64,000 nucleotides of DNA from CAYSPT01 sp964432985. Its GTDB lineage: Bacteria; Muiribacteriota; CAYSPT01. The position numbers were made by a program, and so were the translations under genes. Positions 17,312-27,109 of the stretch are shown here, one piece after another. Location of the stretch: contig CAYSPT010000011.1 in the NCBI GenBank assembly GCA_964432985.1, positions 36,913 to 100,912 of the forward strand, in the 5' to 3' direction. Each line of letters begins with the position of its first letter. Within the stretch, counting starts at the first letter, position 1. Below the pieces are notes generated by a model. The model had not been told where the DNA came from and did not search any database. It was given only the letters and a program-made list of their open reading frames with translations.

Positions 17312-18430
17312 TTAGTCCTGTGAAACAGCATCAACCTCAATCTCAAACAGGAGATTATCGCGGCAAAGATCATTTTGCATGATTACCACCGGCAGGGAAG
17401 GTATTTCTCTTTGTTTCCAATACTGATCCAGTGCCGGAACGTCGCCTGCCATCTTAAAATATGCAGATGCCCGGGTAATGTTTGAATAGTTCATACTTCG
17501 GGATTCGAGGAGAGTTTCCATGGCTTCCATAGTATGAGCTACCTGGGCATGTATATCGTGAACGTAAACAGTCTTACCACCGGCATCAATGCTTGCTGTT
17601 CCAGAAATAAGTACCGCGCGATGGTCAGGCATGGTTATCTCTACTGCCCTGCTAAATGAGCTTCCGTAGTCGGGAGCGGGACATTGACAGGGGGAGTCTA
17701 CTTCCAGCACCCGAACATTCTCTCCCTTATCCTGAATGGCAATAGTACCGGCGACGAGAGCCGTTTCGTGTGGATTGCTGCCTCCGACGCCGGTACTGGC
17801 CGGCAGTAATCCTTTGAAGATTTCTCTTTCCATGAAGAAGTTACCGCGCACAGCGTTGAATTTGTCATACCAGTCAAGGATGTTTTCGTTATAGAACCAC
17901 GTCCGAACAACATTCGACATATCCATTCCGGCCCGGACGAGCAGCTTTTCCAGAGTAACCAGAGTATGTCGTGTTTGTTCTTCACGGGAAAGGGAGGTAA
18001 GGCTCGGGACAACATCGCCGAGCATACAGTACCGGGCGAAATCGTCATAGAAAACCCGTGCGGCGGGATTACCGTTCAGTAATATCGTTTCCACAGAAAC
18101 GTTGGTTACAGCATGAACATGGAGGCCGGCCACAGGATGGCCGAAACAACCGATCCCCTCCACCCAGGTTACCGGCCAATCAACATGACCGAACACATTT
18201 TTAAGGGAACTCATAAAAGGCTTGAATTCACCGATAGACCCGAAGACATCGAACTTCACCACCCGGGCTTCCTGGTCTTCCAACAGGTGTTTCAGCCGTC
18301 CAATCACAGATGACAGTTTTTCACCTTGTTCAGGAGATATGGTAATGAATACCTCCTTGATACCCTGCCGCTTGATGATTGACAGGAAAGTACCGGAATA
18401 AGGCTGTTTATTTATGGTAACGTTCCTCAT
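17312..18430 (-). CDS. Tandem RidA-like protein (chorismatase/FkbO-like architecture)
   Basis: The protein has 372 residues and two RidA/YjgF-type halves. The signature FYNENILDWYDKFNAVRGNFF ... PASTGVGGSNP (about 200-250) is typical of the FkbO/Hyg5-like chorismatase fold and of related tandem RidA proteins. The C-terminal half ends in CRDNLLFEIEVDAV, matching the RidA C-terminus with its key arginine. RidA proteins hydrolyse reactive enamine/imine intermediates; chorismatases cleave chorismate. Which applies cannot be decided here. The ribosome site is weak. It is 109 bp from the next minus-strand gene and probably separately transcribed. Confidence 0.8.
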   Translation of the reverse strand: MRNVTINKQPYSGTFLSIIKRQGIKEVFITISPEQGEKLSSVIGRLKHLLEDQEARVVKFDVFGSIGEFKPFMSSLKNVFGHVDWPVTWVEGIGCFGHPVAGLHVHAVTNVSVETILLNGNPAARVFYDDFARYCMLGDVVPSLTSLSREEQTRHTLVTLEKLLVRAGMDMSNVVRTWFYNENILDWYDKFNAVRGNFFMEREIFKGLLPASTGVGGSNPHETALVAGTIAIQDKGENVRVLEVDSPCQCPAPDYGSSFSRAVEITMPDHRAVLISGTASIDAGGKTVYVHDIHAQVAHTMEAMETLLESRSMNYSNITRASAYFKMAGDVPALDQYWKQREIPSLPVVIMQNDLCRDNLLFEIEVDAVSQD

Positions 18431-18540
18431 TTCAACCCGAAAAGCACAGAGTATTATACCATTAACCAGAACAATGGAATTTACTTCATCACGGAGGAAT
18501 GACAGCAGGTGTTAGCGGTGCGCACTGTCCTGCCGGGAGC

Positions 18541-20151
18541 TTACTGCTGAAAGCCGCTGTACATCTCTTCGGGGACCTCTTCCGGTGCAGTATTTTCTCC
18601 CTGGCCAACATTTGGTGTTGCACCTGATATCACATCGGCGGCCTGGCCCTCCTGAGAGGAAACAATAGCTTCTTCAAAGTCTCTTGCCGTCCATGGGATC
18701 CGGGTGCTGGCAAGTTCGGGAGCATTATAGTTGTCGAGCAGGGAATCGTAGAAGGTGGGATCTTTCTGCGGGAGGAGGAGCGGTTTGTGATCCCTGCCGG
18801 TTTCGTCGATGTAGCTGAAATAAATCTTGCTGAACAGGTTGTCGCGCCGCTTGCTGACATAGGCAATCCAATGCCCGTTACTCGACCAGCTGTGCCAGGA
18901 ATCGGTCTGCTGGCTGTTATGCTTCAGTGGCCAGTACCGGCCGCTCAGGAGGTCCAGCATATATAGATCGGCGCTATCCTGGTAAATAGGGAAGTTTCCG
19001 TATTGAGTCAGGCACAGGAGAACGAACCGTCCATTGGGAGACACTCGCGGCTCCAGTATGCTCAGGCCGGTATCTTCGCTGCTCAGGATGGTCTCTAATT
19101 CGCCCCAGGTCCCCGTCTTGATGTCGTAGCCGATTCTCATCAGATCGTACTGCACAAACTTGTACTGCTGAAACGGTGGTCCTTTCCGTTCGTCCTTTCT
19201 TTTCGGGTTCCATCTGAGGGGAGTGCGGCAGAAGAAAAGGTATTTTCCGTCCGGCGACCACGAAGGAAATGTTTCGAGCTGGCCAGGATCGGAAATTCTA
19301 CGGGTACTGACCACCTTATTGGGCTCCACCAGGTAAAGGGCCAGGTCAGATTTAAAATCGAAGACTTCACGGGGCTCACCGATGCTGTGGAAGTATTGAC
19401 CGAGCTTGTTCACTGAGAAGGCCAGTGCCTCGCCGCTGGGATGCCATGACGAGTACGCTGCCGGAGAAGCATTGTACCGTGTTCGGGTATTGATCTTGCT
19501 GACGCTCTTCCCGCGGGCCAGCAGCATGGCCACTCCCTTTTTGCCTCGCATGTGCAGGATCATCTGCTCGGGATTGTTGTTGACGAACGTGTGACAGTTC
19601 ACACATCCGTTTTTGTCGCCCAGCAGAATGGGAATCTCCTTAAACGTTTCCACGTTTCTCTGGTAGATCCCCATCCTGGTGTACTTATTGTACAGAGGTT
19701 TCAGCCGCCGGTAAGCGATATAGGGATCGATTGTCTCCATGGCGATACGGTTCGAGATGGTATCGTACTTTCGCCATTTTCCATCTGATCCCCGGGAGTA
19801 GATATCGAAATGCAGGGCTCCCCCGGCATTGGCAGATAACAGCTGGTTCCAGCGGGTGCGGGGGAACATGATCTTCGAGCCGCTGCCGACCACCACCAGT
19901 TCGTTATCGTTGTTGCAGTAGGCTTTTACCAGAAATTCCAATCCTGGTTCCTTGATGACGAAATTCAGTGGAGCGATGTTGGGTGGAATCGTGCAGCCGG
20001 AATAGTCGGGGTCAATGCGAGCGATAGTCCCGGCGGGGATAAACCTCGCGGGTAAGACCGGCCTGGCCGAATATTTTCCAAACACCAGGCCCAGGGTACA
20101 GACGGCCGCAAGAACGGTTACAATCACCAGTGGCCGACGATACATGATCAT
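18541..20151 (-). CDS. Exported c-type haem protein with PD40/TolB-like beta-propeller
   Basis: A 536-residue protein with an N-terminal membrane anchor or signal (residues ~7-27). A single haem-attachment site CVNCH lies at 183-187. After that come PD40/TolB-like propeller blades (SSWHPSGEALAFSV, FPSWSPDGKYLFFC, EPRVSPNGRFVLLC, HSWSSNGHWIAYVS). The tail is low-complexity and acidic. It is probably periplasmic and needs cytochrome c maturation. Its ATG overlaps the stop of the upstream membrane protein (ATGA), so the two are translationally coupled and probably act together. Function is unknown. Confidence 0.85.
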   Translation of the reverse strand: MIMYRRPLVIVTVLAAVCTLGLVFGKYSARPVLPARFIPAGTIARIDPDYSGCTIPPNIAPLNFVIKEPGLEFLVKAYCNNDNELVVVGSGSKIMFPRTRWNQLLSANAGGALHFDIYSRGSDGKWRKYDTISNRIAMETIDPYIAYRRLKPLYNKYTRMGIYQRNVETFKEIPILLGDKNGCVNCHTFVNNNPEQMILHMRGKKGVAMLLARGKSVSKINTRTRYNASPAAYSSWHPSGEALAFSVNKLGQYFHSIGEPREVFDFKSDLALYLVEPNKVVSTRRISDPGQLETFPSWSPDGKYLFFCRTPLRWNPKRKDERKGPPFQQYKFVQYDLMRIGYDIKTGTWGELETILSSEDTGLSILEPRVSPNGRFVLLCLTQYGNFPIYQDSADLYMLDLLSGRYWPLKHNSQQTDSWHSWSSNGHWIAYVSKRRDNLFSKIYFSYIDETGRDHKPLLLPQKDPTFYDSLLDNYNAPELASTRIPWTARDFEEAIVSSQEGQAADVISGATPNVGQGENTAPEEVPEEMYSGFQQ

Positions 20152-22109
20152 TGAGTTCCTTTCGGATGAACAGTGGCAAAGTAGAGAAAATAACTGTTGC
20201 CAAACGTCGCGTCCAGCTTTTTATTAAGTTCTCTCTCCCGGCCGGCATCGTTTTCACTATCAATGTCCTGCATTATTCGTGCAAACTGATCGAATCGTTT
20301 GTAGATACCAGGATCAATTTTGTATCCAAACAGCTGCGGTGCCGACCTGGAAAACATCCTCGAGTATAGTACGACAGCCTCGGCGATATGCTCAGGGATT
20401 TGCTCGAATTTGAACTCGTTTTTCATTATCTCCAGACTTTCCAGCAGGGGGACAAGCTGCTTCGTGCAGAGATAGTAAGCCAGGAGATATTCGAAAGCCA
20501 TCCGGTTGGACCTGTTCGCCAAAAGAAGCATCATCAGTGTCATATTGGGCTCCGGCGACATCAAAATATCTTCTACCGGCATGCGCGTACGCACGCTCTT
20601 CACCTGCGGATCCGATGTCATTAAAGGATCTTTTTCCAGGCGTGTCAGGTACTCTTCGGCCCAACGATCGTGGATAACATCTTTCTTCATCGCGTTTAAA
20701 AAGACACGGGCGGCTTCGGGCTTCTGTTTAACGATATTGATCATCGCCAGAAGGCGGAGAATACTCGGCCGCTCACCGACCAGTTCCAATGACTCGTGGG
20801 CCAGGTGCTCAGCGTCGTTCACACTTCCCAGATCGAAGAGCATCTGTTGATAACCAGGATAGTAAATCCCATCAGCACTCGACATGAGCAATGGAACAGG
20901 ATGCTGCGGATAAGAAAACATCTTGTCGCCCAGTTGACCCGTTTCATAAAGAGCACGGTTAACGTCCTGTACCGTGAAGGCCAGGAAATAATCCTTATGG
21001 CATTTCCAGGCCGCTTGAAGAGTGCGCTCCCATTGGTGAGTCCGGGCATAGTAGTTGACCCACAGATTATCCCTGACGTTTCGGTCAAGGCCGGCGAACG
21101 CCGCCGCCAGGCCCACGACGATTACCATCAATGGTGCCCAGACTTTCCACCGGAACCGTGCGGTACCCAAATCCGTTCGATCTACCTCAGTCGTCTCATC
21201 AAAGACCTCATCGAAGCCAGATCGACGTATCACGGCGGTTGAAGCAAGGCTGAACAGAAAGAAAGCATACGTTGTCGATAAAGCGGCCGTCTTGACCACA
21301 TAGACCACCGGCAGAATCCCCAGCAAGCTAACATAGGCTTCCCGGGCCGTCACATCAAGAATATAAACACTCGTCAACGGTACCAGGCTTCCAGCAATGA
21401 GGTAAGCAGCGCCCAGCCGGAACCTGTGTTTATTTTGCAGGATTTCCACCAGGCTGCTCAACAGAATAAACAATATGTATGGACCGGCGACCAGGTAGTG
21501 CAAGGCTGCCGCTAAAAATAAAAAAACAAAGAACCGCGGTAACCAACCGCCCAGTCTCCTGCGCAGCGACACGTACAACCAGGCTGTTAAAACAGCTAAA
21601 GCCAACGCGATGAACTCTCTTAAATAAAACGTATAGCGGACAATGGGAATCAACAGTAGAATGACCGGGATATACTGAAAGCCGCGTGCGCTCCTGCCGG
21701 TGACCTTGCGAAAAAGCCTCGCCGACGCCAGGCTAATCAAAACCAGCACTGCAGTGATGATGGCCGGTCCGACCAAAGGGTAATAGTAGTACTGACTCAA
21801 GTAGGCTGAAACATACTCCACCAACCCACCTGGCCGTCCGACAAACTGCAGGAAGAATTGCGTTCCCCTTAAAAAGAAGGGGAAGACTATCGATTGGCCC
21901 TCCAGGAGCGGATATCCGGCTGGGGGAATTGCGAGGTGGATTACATAATACAATAGCTGTGGATGCACCAATTGCCACAGGAACAGATAGATCAGCCCAA
22001 AGACCGCTGCATTTCCCAGGAAACCGCGCATCACAGATCTTCCAGAATGGGCGCAACGCTCTTCGCCTGGTTCCGGTTGCCGGACAGTCATCTCAATTTC
22101 AGCAGACAC
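20148..22109 (-). CDS. Polytopic membrane protein with C-terminal helical-repeat domain
   Basis: The protein has 653 residues. After a short cytosolic N-terminus come about ten hydrophobic segments up to residue ~345 (for example AAVFGLIYLFLWQLV, IPVILLLIPIVRYTFYL, ALALAVLTAWLYVSL and VWAPLMVIVVGLAAAFAGL). About 300 hydrophilic residues with helical-repeat (TPR-like) character follow, likely outside the cytoplasm. It recalls the DUF6057-type membrane proteins that accompany propeller proteins in some bacteria, but that match is from memory. It overlaps the downstream haem-propeller gene by four bases and so is the first gene of a two-gene unit. Confidence 0.8.
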   Translation of the reverse strand: MSAEIEMTVRQPEPGEERCAHSGRSVMRGFLGNAAVFGLIYLFLWQLVHPQLLYYVIHLAIPPAGYPLLEGQSIVFPFFLRGTQFFLQFVGRPGGLVEYVSAYLSQYYYYPLVGPAIITAVLVLISLASARLFRKVTGRSARGFQYIPVILLLIPIVRYTFYLREFIALALAVLTAWLYVSLRRRLGGWLPRFFVFLFLAAALHYLVAGPYILFILLSSLVEILQNKHRFRLGAAYLIAGSLVPLTSVYILDVTAREAYVSLLGILPVVYVVKTAALSTTYAFFLFSLASTAVIRRSGFDEVFDETTEVDRTDLGTARFRWKVWAPLMVIVVGLAAAFAGLDRNVRDNLWVNYYARTHQWERTLQAAWKCHKDYFLAFTVQDVNRALYETGQLGDKMFSYPQHPVPLLMSSADGIYYPGYQQMLFDLGSVNDAEHLAHESLELVGERPSILRLLAMINIVKQKPEAARVFLNAMKKDVIHDRWAEEYLTRLEKDPLMTSDPQVKSVRTRMPVEDILMSPEPNMTLMMLLLANRSNRMAFEYLLAYYLCTKQLVPLLESLEIMKNEFKFEQIPEHIAEAVVLYSRMFSRSAPQLFGYKIDPGIYKRFDQFARIMQDIDSENDAGRERELNKKLDATFGNSYFLYFATVHPKGTQ

Positions 22110-22290
22110 TGTGGCATTCTCCCATAAACATTGGGTTGATTATAACATAATTAGTTTCTCGTTTAAATTTGACACGCGCCCCGCAACTTTGCACTATTGC
22201 TTTGTACAATTGATGAAGAAAAACATAGCAAACCACCAGTATGAAAAACGAAATCTGTCATGGCTCCGCTTAATCCGGATTCGTTACGTT

Positions 22291-22319
22291 TTGACAATGT
22301 CCGGCTTTACATAAATGAT
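22291..22319 (+). promoter_or_regulatory. Candidate sigma-70 promoter of the GH13 gene
   Basis: TTGACA (22291-22296), 17 bp, then AATGAT (four of six matches) lie about 100 bp before the start codon. The remaining 22110-22420 gap is AT-rich and without a recognisable gene. Confidence 0.3.
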
Positions 22320-22420
22320 AGCCGATATTGCTAATTGTCTTTCGATAGCCTATAATGATTCGCTTTAAGTGTTACTACATAGCTGGCATTGTTTGTTGAG
22401 CCATCTTACCAAAGGAGCTG

Positions 22421-25099
22421 ATGAAATTCATGCATAAACGCATCGATTATATTTCCTGCCTGCTGACCGTGGTGCTTCTCGTCTCACTGGCCTCCTCCGT
22501 CGCCGCTTTTGACTCTCCCCGGGAAAAGACAGAGGCGCTGAAACTGGTATCGCAGATACAGGACCCGGGAACCAGGCTGAAAATTAAGCAGAACATGCTT
22601 CTGGGCACTATCAAAACCTACCGGCAGCTGGAAAGTATAGTGGCCTCGCATTTCAGTGCAAAACCTCTCGGCTCCGAGCTGGTCACCGATATCAGGGAGG
22701 TATTCCTGTTTCAGGGATCCCAGAGCCACGACCGGCAGGCAAAGCTCAGGATCCAGGATTTCATCGAACGGGTTCTTAACAATCCAGGGCGGCTGCAGGT
22801 GGAGCTCTTTTGCTCTGAAGACCGGATCGTGCTGCGGGATGTGGGCAATCCGGAGTACAGCGCCGTTATCGATGACCCCCGCCTGGTACGGGAACTATTC
22901 AAGCGGCACACCGGGCACGTGCGCTCGGATTACCTGCTGTTCGACGGCCGGATAATTCAACAGGTAAATATAGCCGGCAGCTTCAACGGCTGGAACCCGG
23001 ATTCAACCGCCGCCCAGATGACCTTGACCGACGGCCTCTGGAAAACGAACATATCTCTTAATCCCGGCGTCATCGAGTACAAATTCACTGCCAATGGCGG
23101 CTGGCTGAAAAACTGGGGAACCGGCACCGCGGACCCGGCCCTGCCGCAGCAGGGGACGGCCTATCCCGGGGATGATAATATCAAGGCGAAGATAACCATG
23201 GCCGGTGTTCATGAGTTTACCTTCAACCCCGAAACCGGCGGCTTCACCTTAGACAGGGATCCCGATTCCGATGATCCGCAACCGCCGTCTCCGCCACCAC
23301 CGCCGCAGCCGCCACAGCCTCCCTCGGGAAAGGATTTCCGCGAAGAAAGCATCTATTTTCTGCTCACCGCCAGGTTCTACGACGGCGACCCGGACAACAA
23401 TTTCTACTGCCGTGACCGCATCAAACCGGGCGACCCGCACTGGCGCGGCGACTTCAAGGGGCTCATAGAAAAGCTTGATTATCTTAAAGCCCTCGGCTTC
23501 ACCGCCATCTGGATCACCCCGCCGGTGGAGAACCGAAGCGGGCTCGACTATCATGGCTACCACGCCTATGACTGGACCCGTATCGACTCGCGCCTGGAAT
23601 CACCCGGCGCTTCCTACCAGGACCTCATCGACGCCTGTCACGCCAAGGGAATCAAGGTCATCCAGGATGTGGTGGTGAACCACTCCTCAAACTACGGTAT
23701 CCGCGGCCAGGTCTGGATCGACAGGCTGCCGGTCAAGTATTTCCGCGAGCCCGGCATGAACCTGACGCCGCCCTACACCGGCAACCTGGGCAATTACCAG
23801 CATCCGTACCGCATGGACAACGATAACCCGGCGGCACCCGACTGGTTCAGAGAACGGAACAGCTCCGATCCCGACGGAGAGGTCCCCCTGCTGGACCCGA
23901 CCACAGGGATCACGGTCCCCACCGTTAACATAAGCCCCAACCGGTTCTTCGGTACCGATGCCGGCACCCTCGCCCCGGAGTGGTACCACCAGAACGGCTT
24001 CATCTCCGGGGGAGACTGGGAGAGCCCCTGGCCGCTTCAGACCAAGCATCTGGCCGGCGACTGTATCGATCTGGCCACCGGGCGCCAGAATGTCCGTGAT
24101 TATATCAACGGCGCGATCAAGACGTATCTCGACATGGGGGTCGACGCCATACGGGTCGACACGGTAAAACATGTAGAACGCGGCGACCTGCTCTCGTACG
24201 TCAATACCTGGAAAGCACACAAGCCGGGGCTGTTCGTGTTCGGAGAAAACCTGGTTAAAGGACATGGCTGGGGGGATCTCGGCGGGGATAACGGGCCTTC
24301 CGATATCAGGCCCTGGTGGTATACGCGGCTGGGAAATGACCGGAGCAACCCCCGGTCAGGTCCCGATTCAGGCTTTTCCGTGCTCGATTTCTCGCTGTTT
24401 TCAACCTTCCGCGACAATCTGAGCCACGGTCACTACGGCGGTATCGGCGGCGTTCTCGGGATGGATTGGATTTATGGCGATGTCACCCAGCTGGTGACCT
24501 TCCTGCAGAATCATGATGTGGGGCCGGACAATGATTTCAAATACCGCTTCAAGGGAAACAATCGCCAGGCGGCAACAGCCTATAACATGATCTGGACCAT
24601 CCGCGGTATACCCTGCCTTTATTACGGGGAAGAGATCGCGTTCATGCGCGGAGCGCCGCAGGATATCTGCGGCAATGACGACACCCTTGACACCACCGGG
24701 CGGGCATATTTCGGAGATCACCTCGAAGAGGACACTATCGGCGCCACCATGAATCACCCGCTTTTCAAGCATATCGCCAGGCTGAATCTGATCAGACGCT
24801 CCGTCCCCGCCCTGCAGAAGGCGCCCATGAGCCACGTGAACGAATGGGGCGCGGGCATGAGCTTTGTCAGGAACCATAATCACGGCGAGAGTTATGCCGT
24901 GGTCGGCCTGTCTGCCGGTTCCGGCCAGGGGATCACGGTAGGCGGCGTGTTTAACGGTGTGTACCGCGACGCGGTCACCGGCAATGAAATCACCGTTACC
25001 GACGGTACCATCAGCTTCCACGTAAAGGGCGCCTCGGCCGGTATATACGTATTGAACGGGCCAGGCAAGATAGGGCAGGACGGCGCATACCTGCGATAG
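22421..25099 (+). CDS. Secreted GH13 alpha-amylase-family enzyme with CBM48-like domain
   Basis: The protein has 892 residues. It begins with a signal peptide (hydrophobic ISCLLTVVLLVSLASSVAA), then an uncharacterised helical region (30-165) and a glycogen-binding/CBM48-like domain with VNIAGSFNGWN near 185. A proline-rich linker (~287-300) follows, then the GH13 barrel. Conserved regions are DVVVNH; GVDAIRVDTVKHV with nucleophile D580; FGEN with acid/base E609; and LQNHD with D699. It likely cleaves alpha-glucans outside the cytoplasm. AAGGAG at 22412-22417 is close to the first ATG; the ATG at 22430 is an alternative start three residues in. No sugar transporter is adjacent. Confidence 0.95.
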   Translation: MKFMHKRIDYISCLLTVVLLVSLASSVAAFDSPREKTEALKLVSQIQDPGTRLKIKQNMLLGTIKTYRQLESIVASHFSAKPLGSELVTDIREVFLFQGSQSHDRQAKLRIQDFIERVLNNPGRLQVELFCSEDRIVLRDVGNPEYSAVIDDPRLVRELFKRHTGHVRSDYLLFDGRIIQQVNIAGSFNGWNPDSTAAQMTLTDGLWKTNISLNPGVIEYKFTANGGWLKNWGTGTADPALPQQGTAYPGDDNIKAKITMAGVHEFTFNPETGGFTLDRDPDSDDPQPPSPPPPPQPPQPPSGKDFREESIYFLLTARFYDGDPDNNFYCRDRIKPGDPHWRGDFKGLIEKLDYLKALGFTAIWITPPVENRSGLDYHGYHAYDWTRIDSRLESPGASYQDLIDACHAKGIKVIQDVVVNHSSNYGIRGQVWIDRLPVKYFREPGMNLTPPYTGNLGNYQHPYRMDNDNPAAPDWFRERNSSDPDGEVPLLDPTTGITVPTVNISPNRFFGTDAGTLAPEWYHQNGFISGGDWESPWPLQTKHLAGDCIDLATGRQNVRDYINGAIKTYLDMGVDAIRVDTVKHVERGDLLSYVNTWKAHKPGLFVFGENLVKGHGWGDLGGDNGPSDIRPWWYTRLGNDRSNPRSGPDSGFSVLDFSLFSTFRDNLSHGHYGGIGGVLGMDWIYGDVTQLVTFLQNHDVGPDNDFKYRFKGNNRQAATAYNMIWTIRGIPCLYYGEEIAFMRGAPQDICGNDDTLDTTGRAYFGDHLEEDTIGATMNHPLFKHIARLNLIRRSVPALQKAPMSHVNEWGAGMSFVRNHNHGESYAVVGLSAGSGQGITVGGVFNGVYRDAVTGNEITVTDGTISFHVKGASAGIYVLNGPGKIGQDGAYLR

Positions 25100-25119
25100 C
25101 AGAGGGTTTACTAGGGGTC

Positions 25120-25236
25120 AGGTCTCAACATTTGACATTTCTCTGATATTCAAATCTTACTTTCAAATCTTCTTGCTTGAGGGTGGGACTGACCAGCTTT
25201 GTTACCCTGCAGGTCTCAACATTTGACATTTCTCTG
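25120..25236. repeat. Pair of identical 26-bp direct repeats (REP-like remnant)
   Basis: The same 26 bases, beginning AGGTCTCAACATTTGAC, occur at 25120-25145 and 25211-25236. The first copy is preceded by GGGGTC. Short GGGGTCAGGTCT-type elements are common scattered repeats, often linked to REP-associated Y1 transposases, but no transposase gene is present here. Confidence 0.6.
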
Positions 25237-25247
25237 TCAGACTCTTA

Positions 25248-25526
25248 TCAGTCCCGGAGCAGCCGTCCCCCGCCATTGTAGATACGGGAGCGGAAGTGCG
25301 TTGTCATCTCCGGCAGCTCTACCACTTCGAGAGACCTCTGGCGGTACTTGCCGTAGAACCACATGATATAGAGAACCACCAGGGGGATACAGAGGATCAT
25401 AGCGGCCGGAACCAGACCACCGATGGCCGCACCCATCAAAGCTCCGATCATGGAGTGATCCACAATATCTCCCATAAAAAATCCTGCCGCACCTACGAGA
25501 ACGGCACCGAGTACGATAGGGTGCAT
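25248..25526 (-). CDS. Small glycine-rich membrane protein
   Basis: The start is placed at the internal ATG at 25526 because GGAGGT lies nine bases upstream; the longer frame to 25577 has no ribosome site. The 92-residue product has a hydrophobic hairpin (PIVLGAVLVGAAGFFMG and LVPAAMILCIPLVVLYIMWF) around a glycine-zipper GALMGAAIGG, then a basic polar tail. The function is unknown. It shares the G-x-PAAMI-x-x-P pattern with the protein at 16.8 kb. Confidence 0.6.
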   Translation of the reverse strand: MHPIVLGAVLVGAAGFFMGDIVDHSMIGALMGAAIGGLVPAAMILCIPLVVLYIMWFYGKYRQRSLEVVELPEMTTHFRSRIYNGGGRLLRD

Positions 25527-25846
25527 CGAGTATCGACCTCCGTTCCAGAAATTTGATTCATTTAGTATTTTTTTCAAGCTTCAATCCATAGGTGTCGGCA
25601 AACGCCAAATTGTTGGAAACTTTTTTCAATGAATGAGGATGTTCTCAAGAAAAGAGTTCTTTACGAGTCACATTGCATTAACAAAAGCCTTTTCTTATTC
25701 CGGCCTCATTGCGACTGAAAAGACCTGTTCTTCATGTTTGATTCCTGTTGTTCTTGCCGCTGGCCGTGGACAGAGAGTATCATGAGAATAGCGTCAGAGA
25801 CGCCGGCCGGACATTGTACTAGTTTGATAATTGAAAGGGTTTTGAG

Positions 25847-27109
25847 ATGATGCCCTCATTAACACATGATGTTAGACCTGACGGGGATGGAAAATCCCAG
25901 ATATTAAGTTTACGGGAAAAAGAGCTTCTTTCTTTAATAGAGATCTGCAAGCTTATTGGTTCCGTAATTGTACGGGATGAATTGTTGAATACCATAATAA
26001 AGGTAGTAAGAGACCTATTGGACGCTGAAGGTGCGTCCATTATTATTTTAAGTGAAGACAAGAAGGAGTTATTATTCTGTGTTGTAACCGGAGAAAAATC
26101 AGATATTCTCAAAAAGATACGCCTTAAATATGGTGAGGGTATAGCCGGGAATGTGATAGCCCAATGTATCCCCGTTATTGTTAATGACGCTCAAAATGAT
26201 CCCCGGTTTTGCAGCAGGATTGATGATGAATCCGAATTCAAGACACGTAACATTTTATGTGTTCCGATGAAAGCGGGAAATAAAATAATTGGAGCCCTCG
26301 AGGTTGTTAATAAACGTAATAATAAAGACTTTGATTTTTATGACTCAAAAATTTGTGAGGCCATGGCCAGCCAGCCAGGAGTAGCTATAGACAGGGCGGA
26401 TTTGATAGAAGAAAATTTGAAATCAGCAAAATTAGCGACTATTGGTCAGACAGTCGCAGGATTGGCCCATTGCGTCAAGAACATATTAAACGGATTGGAA
26501 GGCGGGCAGTACATAGTTAAGCGGGGCTTGGAAAAGAACGATGAAGCAAAGATAAATCGTGGTTGGAATATGGTTGAAAAGAATATCAAACGTATTTCAA
26601 CGATGGTTTTTGACATGCTTCATTATGTGAAAGATCGTAAACCCGAGTACGCCGAAGTAGATCCTAACCAAACAATAGAAGAGGTCAAAGATTTGTTCCT
26701 GGTCCAGGCGGAGAAGGCCGGGGTAAGAATTGAAACCAAAATGGATAAGAATCTGAACAAAGCCATGATTGATCCGAAAGGTCTTTACCGATGCCTGGTC
26801 AACCTTGTCAGGAATGCCATTGATGCTTGTACCGAACTGGACAATGAAGGTGTGGTCACTCTGGAATCACGGCTCGATTCAGACGACCATTTCATAATAA
26901 GTGTTAATGATAATGGAATTGGTATGGATGAACAGATCTTGAAGAATCTTTTTACGAAGTTTTTTAGTACGAAGGGATCAAAAGGAACCGGGTTAGGGCT
27001 GCCGGTAACGTATAAAATCATCCAGGAACATAATGGTTCTATAAACGTAGACTCACGCTCCGGAGAAGGAACGACGTTCAGTATCAGTCTTCCGTTGCTT
27101 CAACCATAA
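25847..27109 (+). CDS. Soluble GAF-domain sensor histidine kinase
   Basis: The protein has 420 residues and no membrane segment, so it is cytoplasmic. A GAF domain spans ~30-185 (DAEGASIIIL ... YGEGIAGNVIA ... ALEVVNKR). The phosphorylated histidine is H208 in QTVAGLAHCVKN, and the kinase ATPase core shows N-box NAIDA, G1 DNGIGM and G2 GTGLGL. It would autophosphorylate in response to a small ligand or redox signal in the GAF pocket. No response regulator is adjacent, so it is an orphan kinase. The surrounding DNA is AT-richer than the upstream genes. Confidence 0.93.
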   Translation: MMPSLTHDVRPDGDGKSQILSLREKELLSLIEICKLIGSVIVRDELLNTIIKVVRDLLDAEGASIIILSEDKKELLFCVVTGEKSDILKKIRLKYGEGIAGNVIAQCIPVIVNDAQNDPRFCSRIDDESEFKTRNILCVPMKAGNKIIGALEVVNKRNNKDFDFYDSKICEAMASQPGVAIDRADLIEENLKSAKLATIGQTVAGLAHCVKNILNGLEGGQYIVKRGLEKNDEAKINRGWNMVEKNIKRISTMVFDMLHYVKDRKPEYAEVDPNQTIEEVKDLFLVQAEKAGVRIETKMDKNLNKAMIDPKGLYRCLVNLVRNAIDACTELDNEGVVTLESRLDSDDHFIISVNDNGIGMDEQILKNLFTKFFSTKGSKGTGLGLPVTYKIIQEHNGSINVDSRSGEGTTFSISLPLLQP

